Positions 8,865 through 18,357 are shown, counted from the first letter of the stretch. The stretch: 64,000 nt of DNA from Cellulophaga sp. RHA19 (GCF_002813425.1 NZ_PHUL01000001.1:3293001-3357000); one strand, 5' to 3'. The notes: generated from the letters alone by a model not told the origin. A program made the numbers and translations.

Positions 8865-8958
8865 TTAATTTTAATACTATTATAGATTAAAAATTAAATG
8901 GAAAAATACAAAAACTTATTAGATTTAACTTAATGTATTAGCGCTTCTTAATTATTTT

Positions 8959-10134
8959 TTAATCTTTACGCCACTTTTTTGTTTCCTCAAAAATGTGCGT
9001 TAAAATAGCTTCATCTTGTTCTGTAAATTCTACATTACGCCTAGCCATCATAATTTTTGCAGTATCAAAAGCTTTTTTAGTACCATATGTTGTAAAGCCA
9101 GAAGCACCACCCCAACTAAAACTAGGAACAAAATTCCTAGGAAAACCTGGCACATAAATGTTAACATTAACACCTACCACTGTACCTGTATTAAACATAG
9201 TATTTATTGCACTTTTACTATGGTCTCCCATCATTAAACCACAAAATTGTAAGCCAGTTTGCTCAAAACTTTCGCTTTCATAGTTCCACAATCTAACTTT
9301 AGCGTAGTTATTTTTTAAATTAGAGTTGTTAGAGTCGGCACCAATATTACACCATTCTCCTAAAACAGAATTACCTAAATAACCTTCATGACCTTTACTA
9401 GAATAACCAAAAATAACAGAATTACTTACCTCTCCACACACCTTACTGTATGGACCTATAGTTGTAGCTCCATATATTTTTGCTCCCATTTTTATCACTG
9501 CATTGTCACACAACGCTAAACCACCACGTACCATAGCACCTTCCCAAATTTCTGCGTTTTTACCCACATAAATAGGACCTTTAGTTGCGTTTAACATACA
9601 ATACTCTACAATTGCTCCTTCTTCAATAAAAATATTATCAGGATTTATAAGTGTATTTGTATCAGATATAGGAGCACTTATTCTTCCTTCAGTAACCAAA
9701 TCAAAATCTGCCTGCAAAGCTTCTTCATTTTTAGCAAAAATATCCCAAGTATTTTCTACAGTTATCACATCTTCTGTATAAGTAATAGCTTTGTAGGTAT
9801 CAAAATCTATTTCTTCTTGTGCTTCTTTAGCAAAAAAAGCAACAATATTATCGTTGTGATATATAACTTGGTTCTCCTTTAAATCTTCAATTAAAGCAAC
9901 TAAACTAGCATTAGGTAAATATGATGAATTTATCATTACATTTTCCTCTAGCTCCACCATAGGGTGCTTTTCACTTAAATAGTCTTCTGTTATTGTACTT
10001 GTTGTGCTACCCAAATACTTTTCCCACTTTTCTCTAATGGTAAGTATTCCTATTCTAATCTCTGCTACAGGCCTAGTAAAAGTAAAGGGCAATAAAGCTG
10101 TTCTTGCTGCGCCATCAAATAAAATATAATTCAT
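8959..10134 (-). CDS. GlmU-like sugar nucleotidyltransferase/acyltransferase
   Basis: Bacteroidota-type putative UDP-N-acetylglucosamine diphosphorylase/glucosamine-1-phosphate acetyltransferase, 391 residues. The start is ATG 10134 (MNYILFDGAARTALLPFTFTRP), matching the family. The 15 residues of a longer frame look like read-through from the L31 terminator. The N-terminal half is a divergent nucleotidyltransferase with FTRPVAEIRIGILT. The C-terminal half shows hexapeptide repeats of a left-handed beta-helix (KGPIYVGKNAEIWEGAMVRG, NAVIKMGAKIYG, and others). The likely role is UDP-GlcNAc synthesis for the cell wall. Canonical GlmU sequence is not present, so activity is inferred from family membership. 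Confidence 0.85.
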   Translation of the reverse strand: MNYILFDGAARTALLPFTFTRPVAEIRIGILTIREKWEKYLGSTTSTITEDYLSEKHPMVELEENVMINSSYLPNASLVALIEDLKENQVIYHNDNIVAFFAKEAQEEIDFDTYKAITYTEDVITVENTWDIFAKNEEALQADFDLVTEGRISAPISDTNTLINPDNIFIEEGAIVEYCMLNATKGPIYVGKNAEIWEGAMVRGGLALCDNAVIKMGAKIYGATTIGPYSKVCGEVSNSVIFGYSSKGHEGYLGNSVLGEWCNIGADSNNSNLKNNYAKVRLWNYESESFEQTGLQFCGLMMGDHSKSAINTMFNTGTVVGVNVNIYVPGFPRNFVPSFSWGGASGFTTYGTKKAFDTAKIMMARRNVEFTEQDEAILTHIFEETKKWRKD

Positions 10135-10161
10135 AAGACTATTAAGGTTTTGTATTAAACT

Positions 10162-10201
10162 AAAAAAGCCACGTTTCAAACTTAATTGAAAAGTGACTTT
10201 T
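10162..10201 (-). terminator. Terminator of rpmE2
   Basis: On the minus strand GTCACTTTTCAA pairs with TTGAAACGTGGC (one mismatch, one G-U pair), followed by TTTTTTA. It separates rpmE2 from the downstream GlmU-like gene. Confidence 0.65.
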
Positions 10202-10223
10202 AAATATTATGATAAAGAAATTA

Positions 10224-10475
10224 CTATTTAGTAAATTTCTTGTACTTGTTCTTAAATTTATCAATACGCCCAGCTGTATCTACTAATTTAGCTTTACCAG
10301 TGTAAAATGGGTGTGATGTTCTAGAGATTTCTAACTTTACTAATGGGTATTCAACACCATCAACCTCTAATGTTTCTTTTGTATTTGCTGTAGATTTTGT
10401 TAAAAATACTTCATCGTTAGACATATCTTTAAACGCTACTAATCTATAATTCTCTGGGTGTATACCTTTTCTCAT
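10224..10475 (-). CDS. rpmE2: 50S ribosomal protein L31 type B
   Basis: Large-subunit ribosomal protein, 83 residues. It begins [19 protein letters not shown] and contains the family segment [21 protein letters not shown]. It lacks the CxxC zinc motifs of type A L31, so it is the zinc-independent form. It is preceded by a complete -33/-7 promoter and followed by its own terminator, as a single-gene unit. Confidence 0.97.
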   Translation of the reverse strand: MRKGIHPENYRLVAFKDMSNDEVFLTKSTANTKETLEVDGVEYPLVKLEISRTSHPFYTGKAKLVDTAGRIDKFKNKYKKFTK

Positions 10476-10514
10476 TTTTTAAAACTTTAATTCTTCTAAA
10501 TAAATTTAGCGGTG

Positions 10515-10544
10515 CAAAAATACTCTTTTTTATGAAAACTACAA
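10515..10544 (-). promoter_or_regulatory. rpmE2 promoter
   Basis: On the minus strand TTG (10542-10544) is followed after 19 bases by TATTTTTG (10515-10522). This is the best -33/-7 match in the window, as expected for a ribosomal protein gene. Confidence 0.75.
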
Positions 10545-10646
10545 TAGCTAATTAAAAAAAAAGATAAAAAAATACTTTCCTTTGCAGTGTAACAAAAATA
10601 CAAAAAAGAATACTTACTAGATAACAACTAAAAAATAAAAATTAAT

Positions 10647-11150
10647 ATGGATAATAAGAACATTAAAGAGTTTATACTACCTATAGCTTTAATGGCGGGT
10701 TTAGCAAGAGTTATACTAGATTTTTTACCTAAAATGCTAGATGCTTCTCCTGCTATTTATTATAGCACTTTTTTAATCTGTTTTATTGCAGAAGTTGTAT
10801 TACTGACTATTGTAACTAAAAGATTTAAAAAACTAAACGACAATTATTTAACCACAAGACAAGCAATTAGTATTGGAGTTACTGCTATGGTAATTATAGG
10901 TACTTTATATGGCTTATCATCATATATATATGATAATTTTATAGATGAGTTTTACCAAACAAACACAATGATTCGTTGGGGACAAATGTGGGGCCCAGAA
11001 GCAGAGCAAGCAATAAACCAACAAATAAAAGACAACCCTCCGGTAACAAATATTACAGCAATATTTATTACTATTGTTAGATTTAGCATACTTGGCTTAA
11101 TAATATCTGCTATTATTGGTGCAGTTTTAAAAACAAAGAAGTTAGAATAG
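10647..11150 (+). CDS. DUF4199 family membrane protein
   Basis: Integral membrane protein of 167 residues with about four hydrophobic segments (near 10-28, 38-57, 74-93 and 134-160). A hydrophilic loop at about 95-130 contains WGQMWGPEAEQAINQQI. This pattern, and its place directly before a polyprenyl-type glycosyltransferase, fit the Bacteroidota family DUF4199, whose function is unknown. Upstream, TTCCTTTG at 10577-10584 is a one-mismatch promoter element. The gap to the next gene is 41 bases. Confidence 0.8.
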   Translation: MDNKNIKEFILPIALMAGLARVILDFLPKMLDASPAIYYSTFLICFIAEVVLLTIVTKRFKKLNDNYLTTRQAISIGVTAMVIIGTLYGLSSYIYDNFIDEFYQTNTMIRWGQMWGPEAEQAINQQIKDNPPVTNITAIFITIVRFSILGLIISAIIGAVLKTKKLE

Positions 11151-11161
11151 TTTAATATTTG

Positions 11162-11169
11162 TACTTTTG
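11162..11169 (+). promoter_or_regulatory. -7 element before the glycosyltransferase
   Basis: TACTTTTG matches TAnnTTTG 22 bases before ATG 11192. It suggests that the glycosyltransferase has its own promoter in addition to any read-through from the DUF4199 gene. No -33 TTG is seen. Confidence 0.45.
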
Positions 11170-11191
11170 AATATATTTTCAAGAGTACCCT

Positions 11192-12142
11192 ATGAATTTA
11201 TCTATTGTTATTCCTCTTTTAAACGAGGAAGAATCTTTAAAAGAATTACATGATTGGATTGTATCCGTAATGCAATCCAATCATTTTTTATATGAAATAC
11301 TATTTATAGATGATGGTAGCACAGATAATTCTTGGAAAATTATTTCAGAATTATCTACCACTAACGCCAATGTAAAAGGCATTCGTTTTCAACGAAATTT
11401 TGGTAAGTCGCAAGCACTACACGCTGGTTTTAAAGCTGTAAAAGGTGATGTTGTAATTACTATGGATGCAGATTTACAAGATAACCCTGAAGAAATACCA
11501 GAATTATACAACCTTATTATTAAAGATGGCTTTGATCTTATCTCTGGTTGGAAAAAAAAGCGCTACGACTCTGTAATTGCTAAAAATTTACCATCTAAAC
11601 TATTTAATTGGGCTGCACAGCAAACATCTGGTGTTAAACTACATGATTTTAACTGCGGATTAAAAGCTTACAAAAAAGATGTTGTTAAAAACATTGAAGT
11701 ATCAGGAGAAATGCACCGTTATATTCCTGTACTTGCAAAAAATGCAGGTTTTACAAAGATTGATGAAAAAGTGGTACAACACCAAGCACGTAAATACGGA
11801 AGCACTAAATTTGGAATGGAACGGTTTGTAAATGGATTTTTAGACCTAATTACAATTTGGTTTTTATCTAAATTTGGAAAAAGACCAATGCACCTTTTTG
11901 GAGCCTTAGGAGCTGTTATGTTTATTATTGGTTTTGGTTTTGCTTTATATTTAGGAATAGATAAACTTTTTCTTAATAAATTTGGCAGGTTAATTACAGA
12001 AAGACCACAATTTTATATCTCTTTAACCGCTATGGTTATGGGTAGTCAGTTATTTTTAGCTGGCTTTATAGGAGAAATTATTGTCCGTTCTAAAAAAAAT
12101 GAAACAAGATATTCTATCTCAGAAGAGTTAAATATCAACTAA
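11192..12142 (+). CDS. Family 2 glycosyltransferase, polyprenyl-phosphate type
   Basis: Membrane-bound GT2 enzyme of the GtrB/ArnC/DPM1-like group, 316 residues. The catalytic domain shows the nucleotide-binding IDDGSTDNSW, TMDADLQDNPEE with the DxD-type metal site, and DFNCGLKAYKKDV. Two C-terminal membrane helices follow at about 231-254 and 278-302. Such enzymes move a sugar from UDP- or GDP-sugar to a lipid-phosphate carrier at the inner membrane. The donor sugar cannot be read from the sequence. Thirty-one bases separate it from the phosphoglucomutase gene, suggesting an operon for sugar activation and envelope glycan building. Confidence 0.9.
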   Translation: MNLSIVIPLLNEEESLKELHDWIVSVMQSNHFLYEILFIDDGSTDNSWKIISELSTTNANVKGIRFQRNFGKSQALHAGFKAVKGDVVITMDADLQDNPEEIPELYNLIIKDGFDLISGWKKKRYDSVIAKNLPSKLFNWAAQQTSGVKLHDFNCGLKAYKKDVVKNIEVSGEMHRYIPVLAKNAGFTKIDEKVVQHQARKYGSTKFGMERFVNGFLDLITIWFLSKFGKRPMHLFGALGAVMFIIGFGFALYLGIDKLFLNKFGRLITERPQFYISLTAMVMGSQLFLAGFIGEIIVRSKKNETRYSISEELNIN

Positions 12143-12173
12143 AAAATATTGTACACTTAAAAAACCATTAGAT

Positions 12174-13883
12174 ATGAGTTCAATTTTAGATACAGCAAAA
12201 ACTTGGCTTACAACTACTTTTGATACCGATACAAAAACAAAAGTAGAAGATTTAATAAAAAACAATACAGAAGAACTTAATGATAGTTTTTACAAAAACT
12301 TAGAATTTGGTACTGGTGGTATGCGTGGTATTATGGGCGTTGGCACCAATCGTATTAATAAATATACATTAGGTAAAAACACCCAAGGGATTAGCAACTA
12401 TCTAAAAAAAGTATACCCTAATGAAGAATTAAAAGTTGTTATTGCTTACGATTGCAGACACAATAGTGATACACTTGCTAAAACTGTTGCAGAGGTGTTT
12501 TCTGCTAATGGTATTAAAGTATACTTATTTTCAGATTTAAGAACCACTCCTGCATTATCTTTTGCGGTAAAGCACTTAAATTGTCACGTTGGTATTGTAC
12601 TTACTGCATCTCATAATCCACCAGAATATAATGGTTATAAAGTATACTGGACAGATGGCGGACAAATTGTACCACCACAAGACAAGGAAATTATTGCAGA
12701 AATAAATAAACTAGATTTTAGTGAAATTAACTTTAATGCTGATGAAACTAAAATTGAATTGATTGATACAGAAGTTGATGAAGCTTTTTTAAGTGCATCT
12801 GTAAAGAATGGTAGTTTTAATGCTAAAGATAAAGACAACTTTAAAATTGTTTTTACATCATTACACGGTACTTCTATTACTGCTGTACCAGAAGTTTTAA
12901 AACGCGCTGGTTATAAAAATGTAACTATAATAGAGGAACAAGCTAAACCAGATGGTGATTTTCCAACTGTAGTTTCTCCTAACCCAGAAGAACCAGAAGC
13001 ACTTTCTATAGCTATAAAAAAAGCAGAAGAAATTGGAGCAGATATGGTTATTGGTACAGACCCAGATTGTGACAGACTAGGTATTGCTGTTCGTAATTTA
13101 GAAGGGAAACTAGAGCTACTAAACGGTAACCAAACTATGGTTCTAATGACCAAGTTTCTTTTAGAACAACGTAAGCAAAAAGGATTTACAGGAGATGAGT
13201 TCATTGGTTCTACTATTGTATCTACACCAATGATGAACAAGTTGGCAGATTTATATAAAGTAGAATGCAAAACTGCTTTAACAGGCTTTAAATGGATAGC
13301 TAAAATGATAAAAGACGCACCTAACCAATATTTTGTTGGTGGTGGCGAAGAAAGTTTTGGTTTTATGGTTGGCGATTTTGTACGCGATAAAGATGCAGTT
13401 ACCTCTACCCTATTGGCTTGCGAAATAGGAGCAAATGCTAAAGCAAACGGAAGTTCTTTTTATAAAGATTTAATAGACACTTATGTTGACTGTGGTTTCT
13501 ACAAAGAAAAGTTAGTCTCTTTAACCAAAAAAGGTGCCTCTGGTGCAGAAGAGATTAAACAAATGATGGCAGATTTTAAAGACAATCCTGTTACTACAAT
13601 AGATGGTTCTAAAGTAGAGTGGATACAAGACTATAATACATCTACAGTTAAAAACGCAATTACAGGTGAAGAAAAAGAGGTTGCAATTCCTAAATCTAAT
13701 GTACTTATTTACATAGCAGAAGACGGCACAAAAATGGCTGCAAGACCAAGCGGTACAGAGCCAAAAATAAAATTCTATTTTAGTGTAAACACCAATTTAG
13801 AAAAAGCTGAAGATTTTACAGCTAAAAACGACGAATTAGAACAAAAAATAAACAGAATTCTAAAAGAACTGAATTTAAATTAA
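12174..13883 (+). CDS. Phosphoglucomutase/phosphomannomutase
   Basis: Interconverts hexose 1- and 6-phosphates; 569 residues, the long PgcA-like form. All four active-site elements are visible: the serine loop TASHNPPEYNGYK near residue 144, the metal loop DPDCDRLG near 295, the sugar-specificity loop GGGEESFGF near 390, and the phosphate-binding RPSGTEPKIKFY near 525. The EESFG sequence fits a glucose-phosphate preference, but mannose or pentose phosphates remain possible. Its TAA stop overlaps the ATG of the ABC transporter (TAATG), so the two are translationally coupled. Confidence 0.93.
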   Translation: MSSILDTAKTWLTTTFDTDTKTKVEDLIKNNTEELNDSFYKNLEFGTGGMRGIMGVGTNRINKYTLGKNTQGISNYLKKVYPNEELKVVIAYDCRHNSDTLAKTVAEVFSANGIKVYLFSDLRTTPALSFAVKHLNCHVGIVLTASHNPPEYNGYKVYWTDGGQIVPPQDKEIIAEINKLDFSEINFNADETKIELIDTEVDEAFLSASVKNGSFNAKDKDNFKIVFTSLHGTSITAVPEVLKRAGYKNVTIIEEQAKPDGDFPTVVSPNPEEPEALSIAIKKAEEIGADMVIGTDPDCDRLGIAVRNLEGKLELLNGNQTMVLMTKFLLEQRKQKGFTGDEFIGSTIVSTPMMNKLADLYKVECKTALTGFKWIAKMIKDAPNQYFVGGGEESFGFMVGDFVRDKDAVTSTLLACEIGANAKANGSSFYKDLIDTYVDCGFYKEKLVSLTKKGASGAEEIKQMMADFKDNPVTTIDGSKVEWIQDYNTSTVKNAITGEEKEVAIPKSNVLIYIAEDGTKMAARPSGTEPKIKFYFSVNTNLEKAEDFTAKNDELEQKINRILKELNLN

Positions 13884-15712
13884 TGAAATATTTTAATAAA
13901 ATACTAGTATATGCCAAGCCTTATAAGACGTACGCAATACTAAACATAATTTCTAATATCTTTTACGCTTTATTTAGCACGTTAGCAATGGTATCGTTAT
14001 TTCCTATGCTATCTGTATTATTTGGACAAACTGAATCTATCACTGTTGCGCCAGAATGGACAAGTATCACAGAAATTAAAGATTATACTATAGACTATTT
14101 AAACTATTACATAACGCAAAACGTTGGTAACGGCAATCAAGGAGATGCTTTAATGTTAATGGTTGGTTTAGTAATAGGTATGTTTTTCTTAAAAAACTTA
14201 TTTGGCTACTTAGCTATGTATTTTATTGCCTTTTTAAGAAACGGTGTATTAAAAGATTTAAGAAATGCTTTGTATGATAAAACTGTAGAGTTACCAATAT
14301 CTTACTATTCAGAAAAAAGAAAAGGAGATACTATTGCACGTATTACATCTGATGTTTTAGAAATTCAGCATTCTTTTTTATCTGTTTTAGAGTTAGCTGT
14401 TAGAGAGCCACTTACCATTATTTTTACCATAGCAATGATGGTTGCCTTTAGCGCCAAACTAACAATTTTTGTATTTATTTTTCTTCCTATTTCTGGTTTT
14501 ATTATTTCGTTAATAGGTAAATCATTAAAAAAGAAATCTGATAAAGTACAAAAAGAGCAAGGTACTTTTTTATCAATTTTAGAAGAAACTTTAGGAGGCT
14601 TACGAGTTATAAAAGCGTTTAATGCAGAAAAAACATTTGCAGGTACATTTCAAAAATCAACCAACAGATTTTTTAAATTCTCTAATAGCTTATTAAATAG
14701 ACAAAATTTAGCTTCACCGGCTAGTGAATTCTTAGGCATTGGTGTTATTGGTATTTTACTTTGGTATGGCGGACAAATGGTATTGGTAGAAAAAAGTATA
14801 GAACCAGAACTTTTTATCACTTATATGGGGCTTGCTTACCAAATATTAACTCCTGCAAAAGCCATAAGTAAAGCATCTTATGGTGTTAAAAAAGGTAATG
14901 CAGCAGCAGAGCGTGTTTTAGAAATTTTAGAAACTGAAAATCCTATTGCTGAAAAAGAAAACGCAATTGATAAAAAAGAGTTTAACAACAACATTACTCT
15001 AAAAAATATCTCTTTTAAGTATGAAGATGATTATGTACTTAAAAACTTTAATTTAACAGTTAACAAAGGAAAAACCGTAGCCCTTGTTGGTCAGTCTGGT
15101 AGTGGTAAAAGTACTATTGCAAATTTAGTTACACGTTTTTATGATGTAAACGAAGGTGAAATTGTTATAGATAATGATAACATTAAAGACTTAACTAAAA
15201 AATCTCTTAGAGATTTAATGGGATTAGTTACGCAAGATTCTATTTTATTTAATGACACCATTAAAAATAACATTGCATTAGGTAAAACAAATGCAACTGA
15301 AGAAGAAATTATTGAAGCTGCAAAAATTGCAAATGCACACGACTTTATAATGGAACAACCAAATGGTTATGACACTAACATTGGTGATAGCGGAAACAAA
15401 CTAAGTGGCGGACAAAAACAACGTTTATCCATTGCACGTGCGGTTCTTAAAAATCCTCCTATAATGATATTAGATGAGGCCACTTCTGCATTAGACACAG
15501 AAAGTGAACGCTTGGTACAAGATGCATTAGAAAAAATGATGCAAAACAGAACCTCTATTGTAATTGCCCACAGGCTATCTACCATACAAAGTGCAGATAC
15601 TATTGTAGTTTTACAAAAAGGAGAAATTGTAGAAAAAGGTACACACTCAGAACTTATAAACAACAACAACGTCTACAAAAAATTAGTAGATATGCAGTCT
15701 TTTGACGTTTAG
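13883..15712 (+). CDS. ABC transporter, MsbA-like half-transporter
   Basis: ABC exporter with fused membrane and ATPase domains, 609 residues, working as a homodimer in the inner membrane. The first 330 residues hold six predicted helices. The ATPase domain shows Walker A GQSGSGKST near 406, the signature LSGGQKQRLSIARA, Walker B PIMILDEATSALD, and the switch region IAHRLST. Overall length and layout match MsbA/lipid A flippase and related multidrug exporters. Position after a glycosyltransferase and a sugar-phosphate mutase favours a lipid-linked glycan or lipid substrate, which is inference. It overlaps the previous stop by one base. Confidence 0.88.
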   Translation: MKYFNKILVYAKPYKTYAILNIISNIFYALFSTLAMVSLFPMLSVLFGQTESITVAPEWTSITEIKDYTIDYLNYYITQNVGNGNQGDALMLMVGLVIGMFFLKNLFGYLAMYFIAFLRNGVLKDLRNALYDKTVELPISYYSEKRKGDTIARITSDVLEIQHSFLSVLELAVREPLTIIFTIAMMVAFSAKLTIFVFIFLPISGFIISLIGKSLKKKSDKVQKEQGTFLSILEETLGGLRVIKAFNAEKTFAGTFQKSTNRFFKFSNSLLNRQNLASPASEFLGIGVIGILLWYGGQMVLVEKSIEPELFITYMGLAYQILTPAKAISKASYGVKKGNAAAERVLEILETENPIAEKENAIDKKEFNNNITLKNISFKYEDDYVLKNFNLTVNKGKTVALVGQSGSGKSTIANLVTRFYDVNEGEIVIDNDNIKDLTKKSLRDLMGLVTQDSILFNDTIKNNIALGKTNATEEEIIEAAKIANAHDFIMEQPNGYDTNIGDSGNKLSGGQKQRLSIARAVLKNPPIMILDEATSALDTESERLVQDALEKMMQNRTSIVIAHRLSTIQSADTIVVLQKGEIVEKGTHSELINNNNVYKKLVDMQSFDV

Positions 15713-15764
15713 TTTTTAAACCTTTATATTTTAATTAAGTTAAACATTTAAATAAGTACATTTT

Positions 15765-16307
15765 TTGATAACCGAAGAAGCTTTAGTACATCAACTTAAA
15801 GATAAATCCTCCCAAGCCAAGGCTTTTGAGGTGCTGGTTGACACCTATAAAGAAAGGCTTTATTGGCACATACGTAAAATTGTACTAAACCACAATGACG
15901 CTGATGATGTGCTTCAAAACACATTTATTAAAGTATTTAGAAATATAGATAAATTTAAGGGAGACAGTAAGTTATTCTCTTGGATTTACCGTATTGCTAC
16001 TAATGAGTCGTTATCTTTTTTAAAAACAAAATCTAAAATGCTTGGTGTAACTAGCGAAGAATTACAAAGTTTATTGCTAGACAACCTACAATCTGATGTG
16101 TATTTTGAAGGAGATGAAATACAACTAAAATTACAAAAAGCGATTAGTACATTACCAGAAAAGCAAAAATTGGTATTTAATATGAAATATTTTGACGAGT
16201 TAAAATATGAAGAAATATCAGAGATACTGGGCACTTCTGTTGGTGGTTTAAAGGCATCTTACCATCAAGCAGTAAAAAAAATTGAAAATTATTTAAAAAG
16301 CAATTAA
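15765..16307 (+). CDS. ECF-type RNA polymerase sigma factor
   Basis: Alternative sigma factor, 180 residues, first gene of a three-gene regulatory unit. Region 2 shows DADDVLQNTFIKVFRNIDKF and FSWIYRIATNESLSFLK. Region 4 shows LPEKQKLVFNMKYFDELKYEEISEILG with the helix-turn-helix ending KASYHQAVKKIE. The start is TTG at 15765. An in-frame stop lies four codons upstream, and the conserved N-terminus begins here. A TACATTTT promoter-like element (15757-15764) touches the start codon, so the real transcript may come from further upstream. Partners are the next two genes. Confidence 0.9.
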   Translation: MITEEALVHQLKDKSSQAKAFEVLVDTYKERLYWHIRKIVLNHNDADDVLQNTFIKVFRNIDKFKGDSKLFSWIYRIATNESLSFLKTKSKMLGVTSEELQSLLLDNLQSDVYFEGDEIQLKLQKAISTLPEKQKLVFNMKYFDELKYEEISEILGTSVGGLKASYHQAVKKIENYLKSN

Positions 16308-16340
16308 ACCATTTAGAGTATTGATAGTCAAATTATAAGT

Positions 16341-16868
16341 ATGAAAAGCCTACCAAAAAATAGCGGATTTAAAATGCCAGAGTCTTATTTAGATAATTTC
16401 TCTGCAAAACTGAATAATTCTATTAACCAAGAAGAAACTGCTTTACCAAAAAAAGAAGGCTTTACTGTACCTAATAATTATTTTGATAACGTACACAAAA
16501 ACATACAAACCAAACTAAACCAAAAAACAGAAGTTAAGGTTATAAAACTAAGTTCTTTTAAAAAGAAACTCTATGCAGCATCTAGCATTGCAGCAGCGGT
16601 AGCAATATTAACAGTAGCTATAGTTTTTAACTCTAACTCCACTCCTATCTCATTTCAAGATATAGCGGCATCAGATATTGAAAGCTATTTTAATGAAAGT
16701 AACGTAGAATTTTCTACTTACGACTTAGCCCAAATATTACCCGTAGATGACATTAATATATCTGACGTTGTAGAAAGTGAATTTAACGAAGATGAAATTA
16801 TGAACTATTTGGAGTCTAACAACGGTATAGACATACAAGGTATTTATTTAAATGAAGATGAAAAATAA
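16341..16868 (+). CDS. Single-pass membrane protein, probable anti-sigma factor
   Basis: Protein of 175 residues with one transmembrane helix at about 77-95 (AASSIAAAVAILTVAIVF), a cytoplasmic N-terminus and an acidic exterior C-terminal tail. The N-terminal domain contains two copies of a short motif, GFKMPESYLDNF at 10-21 and GFTVPNNYFDNV at 36-47. I do not recognise a named family. Its position between an ECF sigma factor and a periplasmic sensor-like protein, with a single-helix topology, makes a membrane anti-sigma factor likely. Its 3' end overlaps the next gene by 17 bases. Confidence 0.7.
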   Translation: MKSLPKNSGFKMPESYLDNFSAKLNNSINQEETALPKKEGFTVPNNYFDNVHKNIQTKLNQKTEVKVIKLSSFKKKLYAASSIAAAVAILTVAIVFNSNSTPISFQDIAASDIESYFNESNVEFSTYDLAQILPVDDINISDVVESEFNEDEIMNYLESNNGIDIQGIYLNEDEK

Positions 16869-17307
16869 CACCCGTAACATACTTACAATTTTAGTTTTCT
16901 TTTTAGGAACTACATTCTTTTATGGTCAAAAAAACGACTGGGAAAAAATTAAATCATTAAAAGTAGCCTACTTTACTGATAAATTAGAGCTATCTAGCAA
17001 CGAGGCTAAAGATTTCTGGCCTGTTTATGATGAGTTTGAAAAAGAACTACATACGCTATATGATAGTAGAAGAGATTTAAAAAGAAAGTACGATTACAAC
17101 AACTTATCTGAAGAAGACTCTAAACACTTACTTGAAACGTATTTAGATTTTGAAAAAGAAAAGGTTGATATCACTAAAAGATACTATGCAAAAATTAGTA
17201 AAGTTTTAAACTATAAAAAATCTTATAAACTTGCCCGCGTAGAGGAAGAGTTTAAACGTCGTTTAATAAGTGAATATAGAAACAAACATAAAAAAGGAAA
17301 GCAATAA
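16852..17307 (+). CDS. Periplasmic Spy/CpxP-like sensor of ECF sigma system
   Basis: Secreted helical protein of 151 residues with a signal peptide ending near FFYGQ (about residue 25). The mature part is highly charged and predicted helical (SSNEAKDFWPVYDEFEKELHTLYDSRRDLKRKY). It resembles periplasmic CpxP/Spy or heavy-metal-resistor type helical hairpins. In flavobacteria, proteins of this type and place are often called sensor of ECF-type sigma factor. Two ATG codons (16852, 16858) are possible. The first is used. It overlaps the preceding membrane gene and ends in a terminator whose loop contains its own stop codon. Confidence 0.75.
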   Translation: MKMKNNTRNILTILVFFLGTTFFYGQKNDWEKIKSLKVAYFTDKLELSSNEAKDFWPVYDEFEKELHTLYDSRRDLKRKYDYNNLSEEDSKHLLETYLDFEKEKVDITKRYYAKISKVLNYKKSYKLARVEEEFKRRLISEYRNKHKKGKQ

Positions 17308-17320
17308 GCTTTCCTTTTTT
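17290..17320. terminator. Bidirectional intrinsic terminator
   Basis: AAAAAAGGAAAGC and GCTTTCCTTTTTT form a perfect 13-bp stem. The 5-base loop contains the stop codon of the plus-strand gene. It can also end the minus-strand gene that follows. Confidence 0.8.
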
Positions 17321-17322
17321 AT

Positions 17323-18357
17323 TTATTTAAAAATCAATTTAGATATTCTGTCCTTACCAGCCGCGTAAGCAACACTATCATTTACAAATCTTATAGTGTA
17401 AAAGCCTTCGCTAGACAGTTCTTTCCAAGTCTGTCCCTTATTTTTAGAGTATGCTACTCCTGTAAAACCAACAGCAACAAGCTCATTACCTTTACGCCCA
17501 GGAACAAATTGCACACAACTTTTATAATCTGGCTCTTTACCATCTGCTACCAACGTCCAATTTTTACCACCATCTGTAGTTATAGCTTTATTTTTTATGT
17601 TTTGTTTTGGCTTAGTAAAATCGCCTCCAATAGCAAAACCTAAATTTTCATTATAAAAATCTATAGAAAAAATTCCGTGTGTTTCTCCTAAACCTGTCAT
17701 TGGCACGCTATACACATCCCAAGTAACCCCTTTATCTGCAGAATAAAAAATACGACCTTTAGTTGTTGCAACCCAAGTTTTGTCTCCAACAATTTTTATA
17801 TTGGTATTACTTGCAGCAAATGCTCCTTCACCAGCAATGCCTTCAGGTAAATTATTACAAGTTATTTTATTCCAAGTAGTGCCACCATCTCTGGTTACAA
17901 TAACAGACAAGCAACCATCTACACTATCGCCAACTGCAATACCTTCTTTTGTGTTCCAAAAATTTATAGCATCATAAAAAACACCATCTCCTTTTTCTGT
18001 ATAAACTAATTCCATTTTTCCGTTTTCACCGGTTTTGTATAATAACGCAGGGTTAGTTACAGAAAGCATAAAAAAATCTGTTCCCGTTGTACCAACAGCT
18101 CTAAACTCTGGTAAAATAGTATCATACTTCTGTACATTGGTCAACACTTCATCTGTTTTTAAATTTATAGATCCAAAAACACCATTACTACCAGCAAAAC
18201 CAATACTACCATCTAAAACCTCAATAGCCCTAACACTAACATTTTTAGTATACACATCTTTTACCGTAACTGCTGTAAATGGTTTTACCTCATTTTTTTC
18301 TTCACAAGCAAAAAGTGCTAGCGCACAAATTGCAAATACTATTTTCTTCATTTTCAT
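17323..18357 (-). CDS. BNR-repeat beta-propeller lipoprotein
   Basis: Lipoprotein of 344 residues with an SPII signal (MKMKKIVFAICALALFAC, Cys about 18). The mature part has repeated Asp-box segments: VTRDGGTTWNKIT, YSADKGVTWDVYS, TTDGGKNWTLVA and YSKNKGQTWKELS, as in sialidase-like or Ycf48-like six- or seven-bladed propellers. Flavobacterial relatives are often labelled oxidoreductase, but nothing here supports a redox site. The function is unknown, and a binding or scaffold role outside the inner membrane is likely. It is convergent with the ECF sigma operon. Confidence 0.75.
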   Translation of the reverse strand: MKMKKIVFAICALALFACEEKNEVKPFTAVTVKDVYTKNVSVRAIEVLDGSIGFAGSNGVFGSINLKTDEVLTNVQKYDTILPEFRAVGTTGTDFFMLSVTNPALLYKTGENGKMELVYTEKGDGVFYDAINFWNTKEGIAVGDSVDGCLSVIVTRDGGTTWNKITCNNLPEGIAGEGAFAASNTNIKIVGDKTWVATTKGRIFYSADKGVTWDVYSVPMTGLGETHGIFSIDFYNENLGFAIGGDFTKPKQNIKNKAITTDGGKNWTLVADGKEPDYKSCVQFVPGRKGNELVAVGFTGVAYSKNKGQTWKELSSEGFYTIRFVNDSVAYAAGKDRISKLIFK

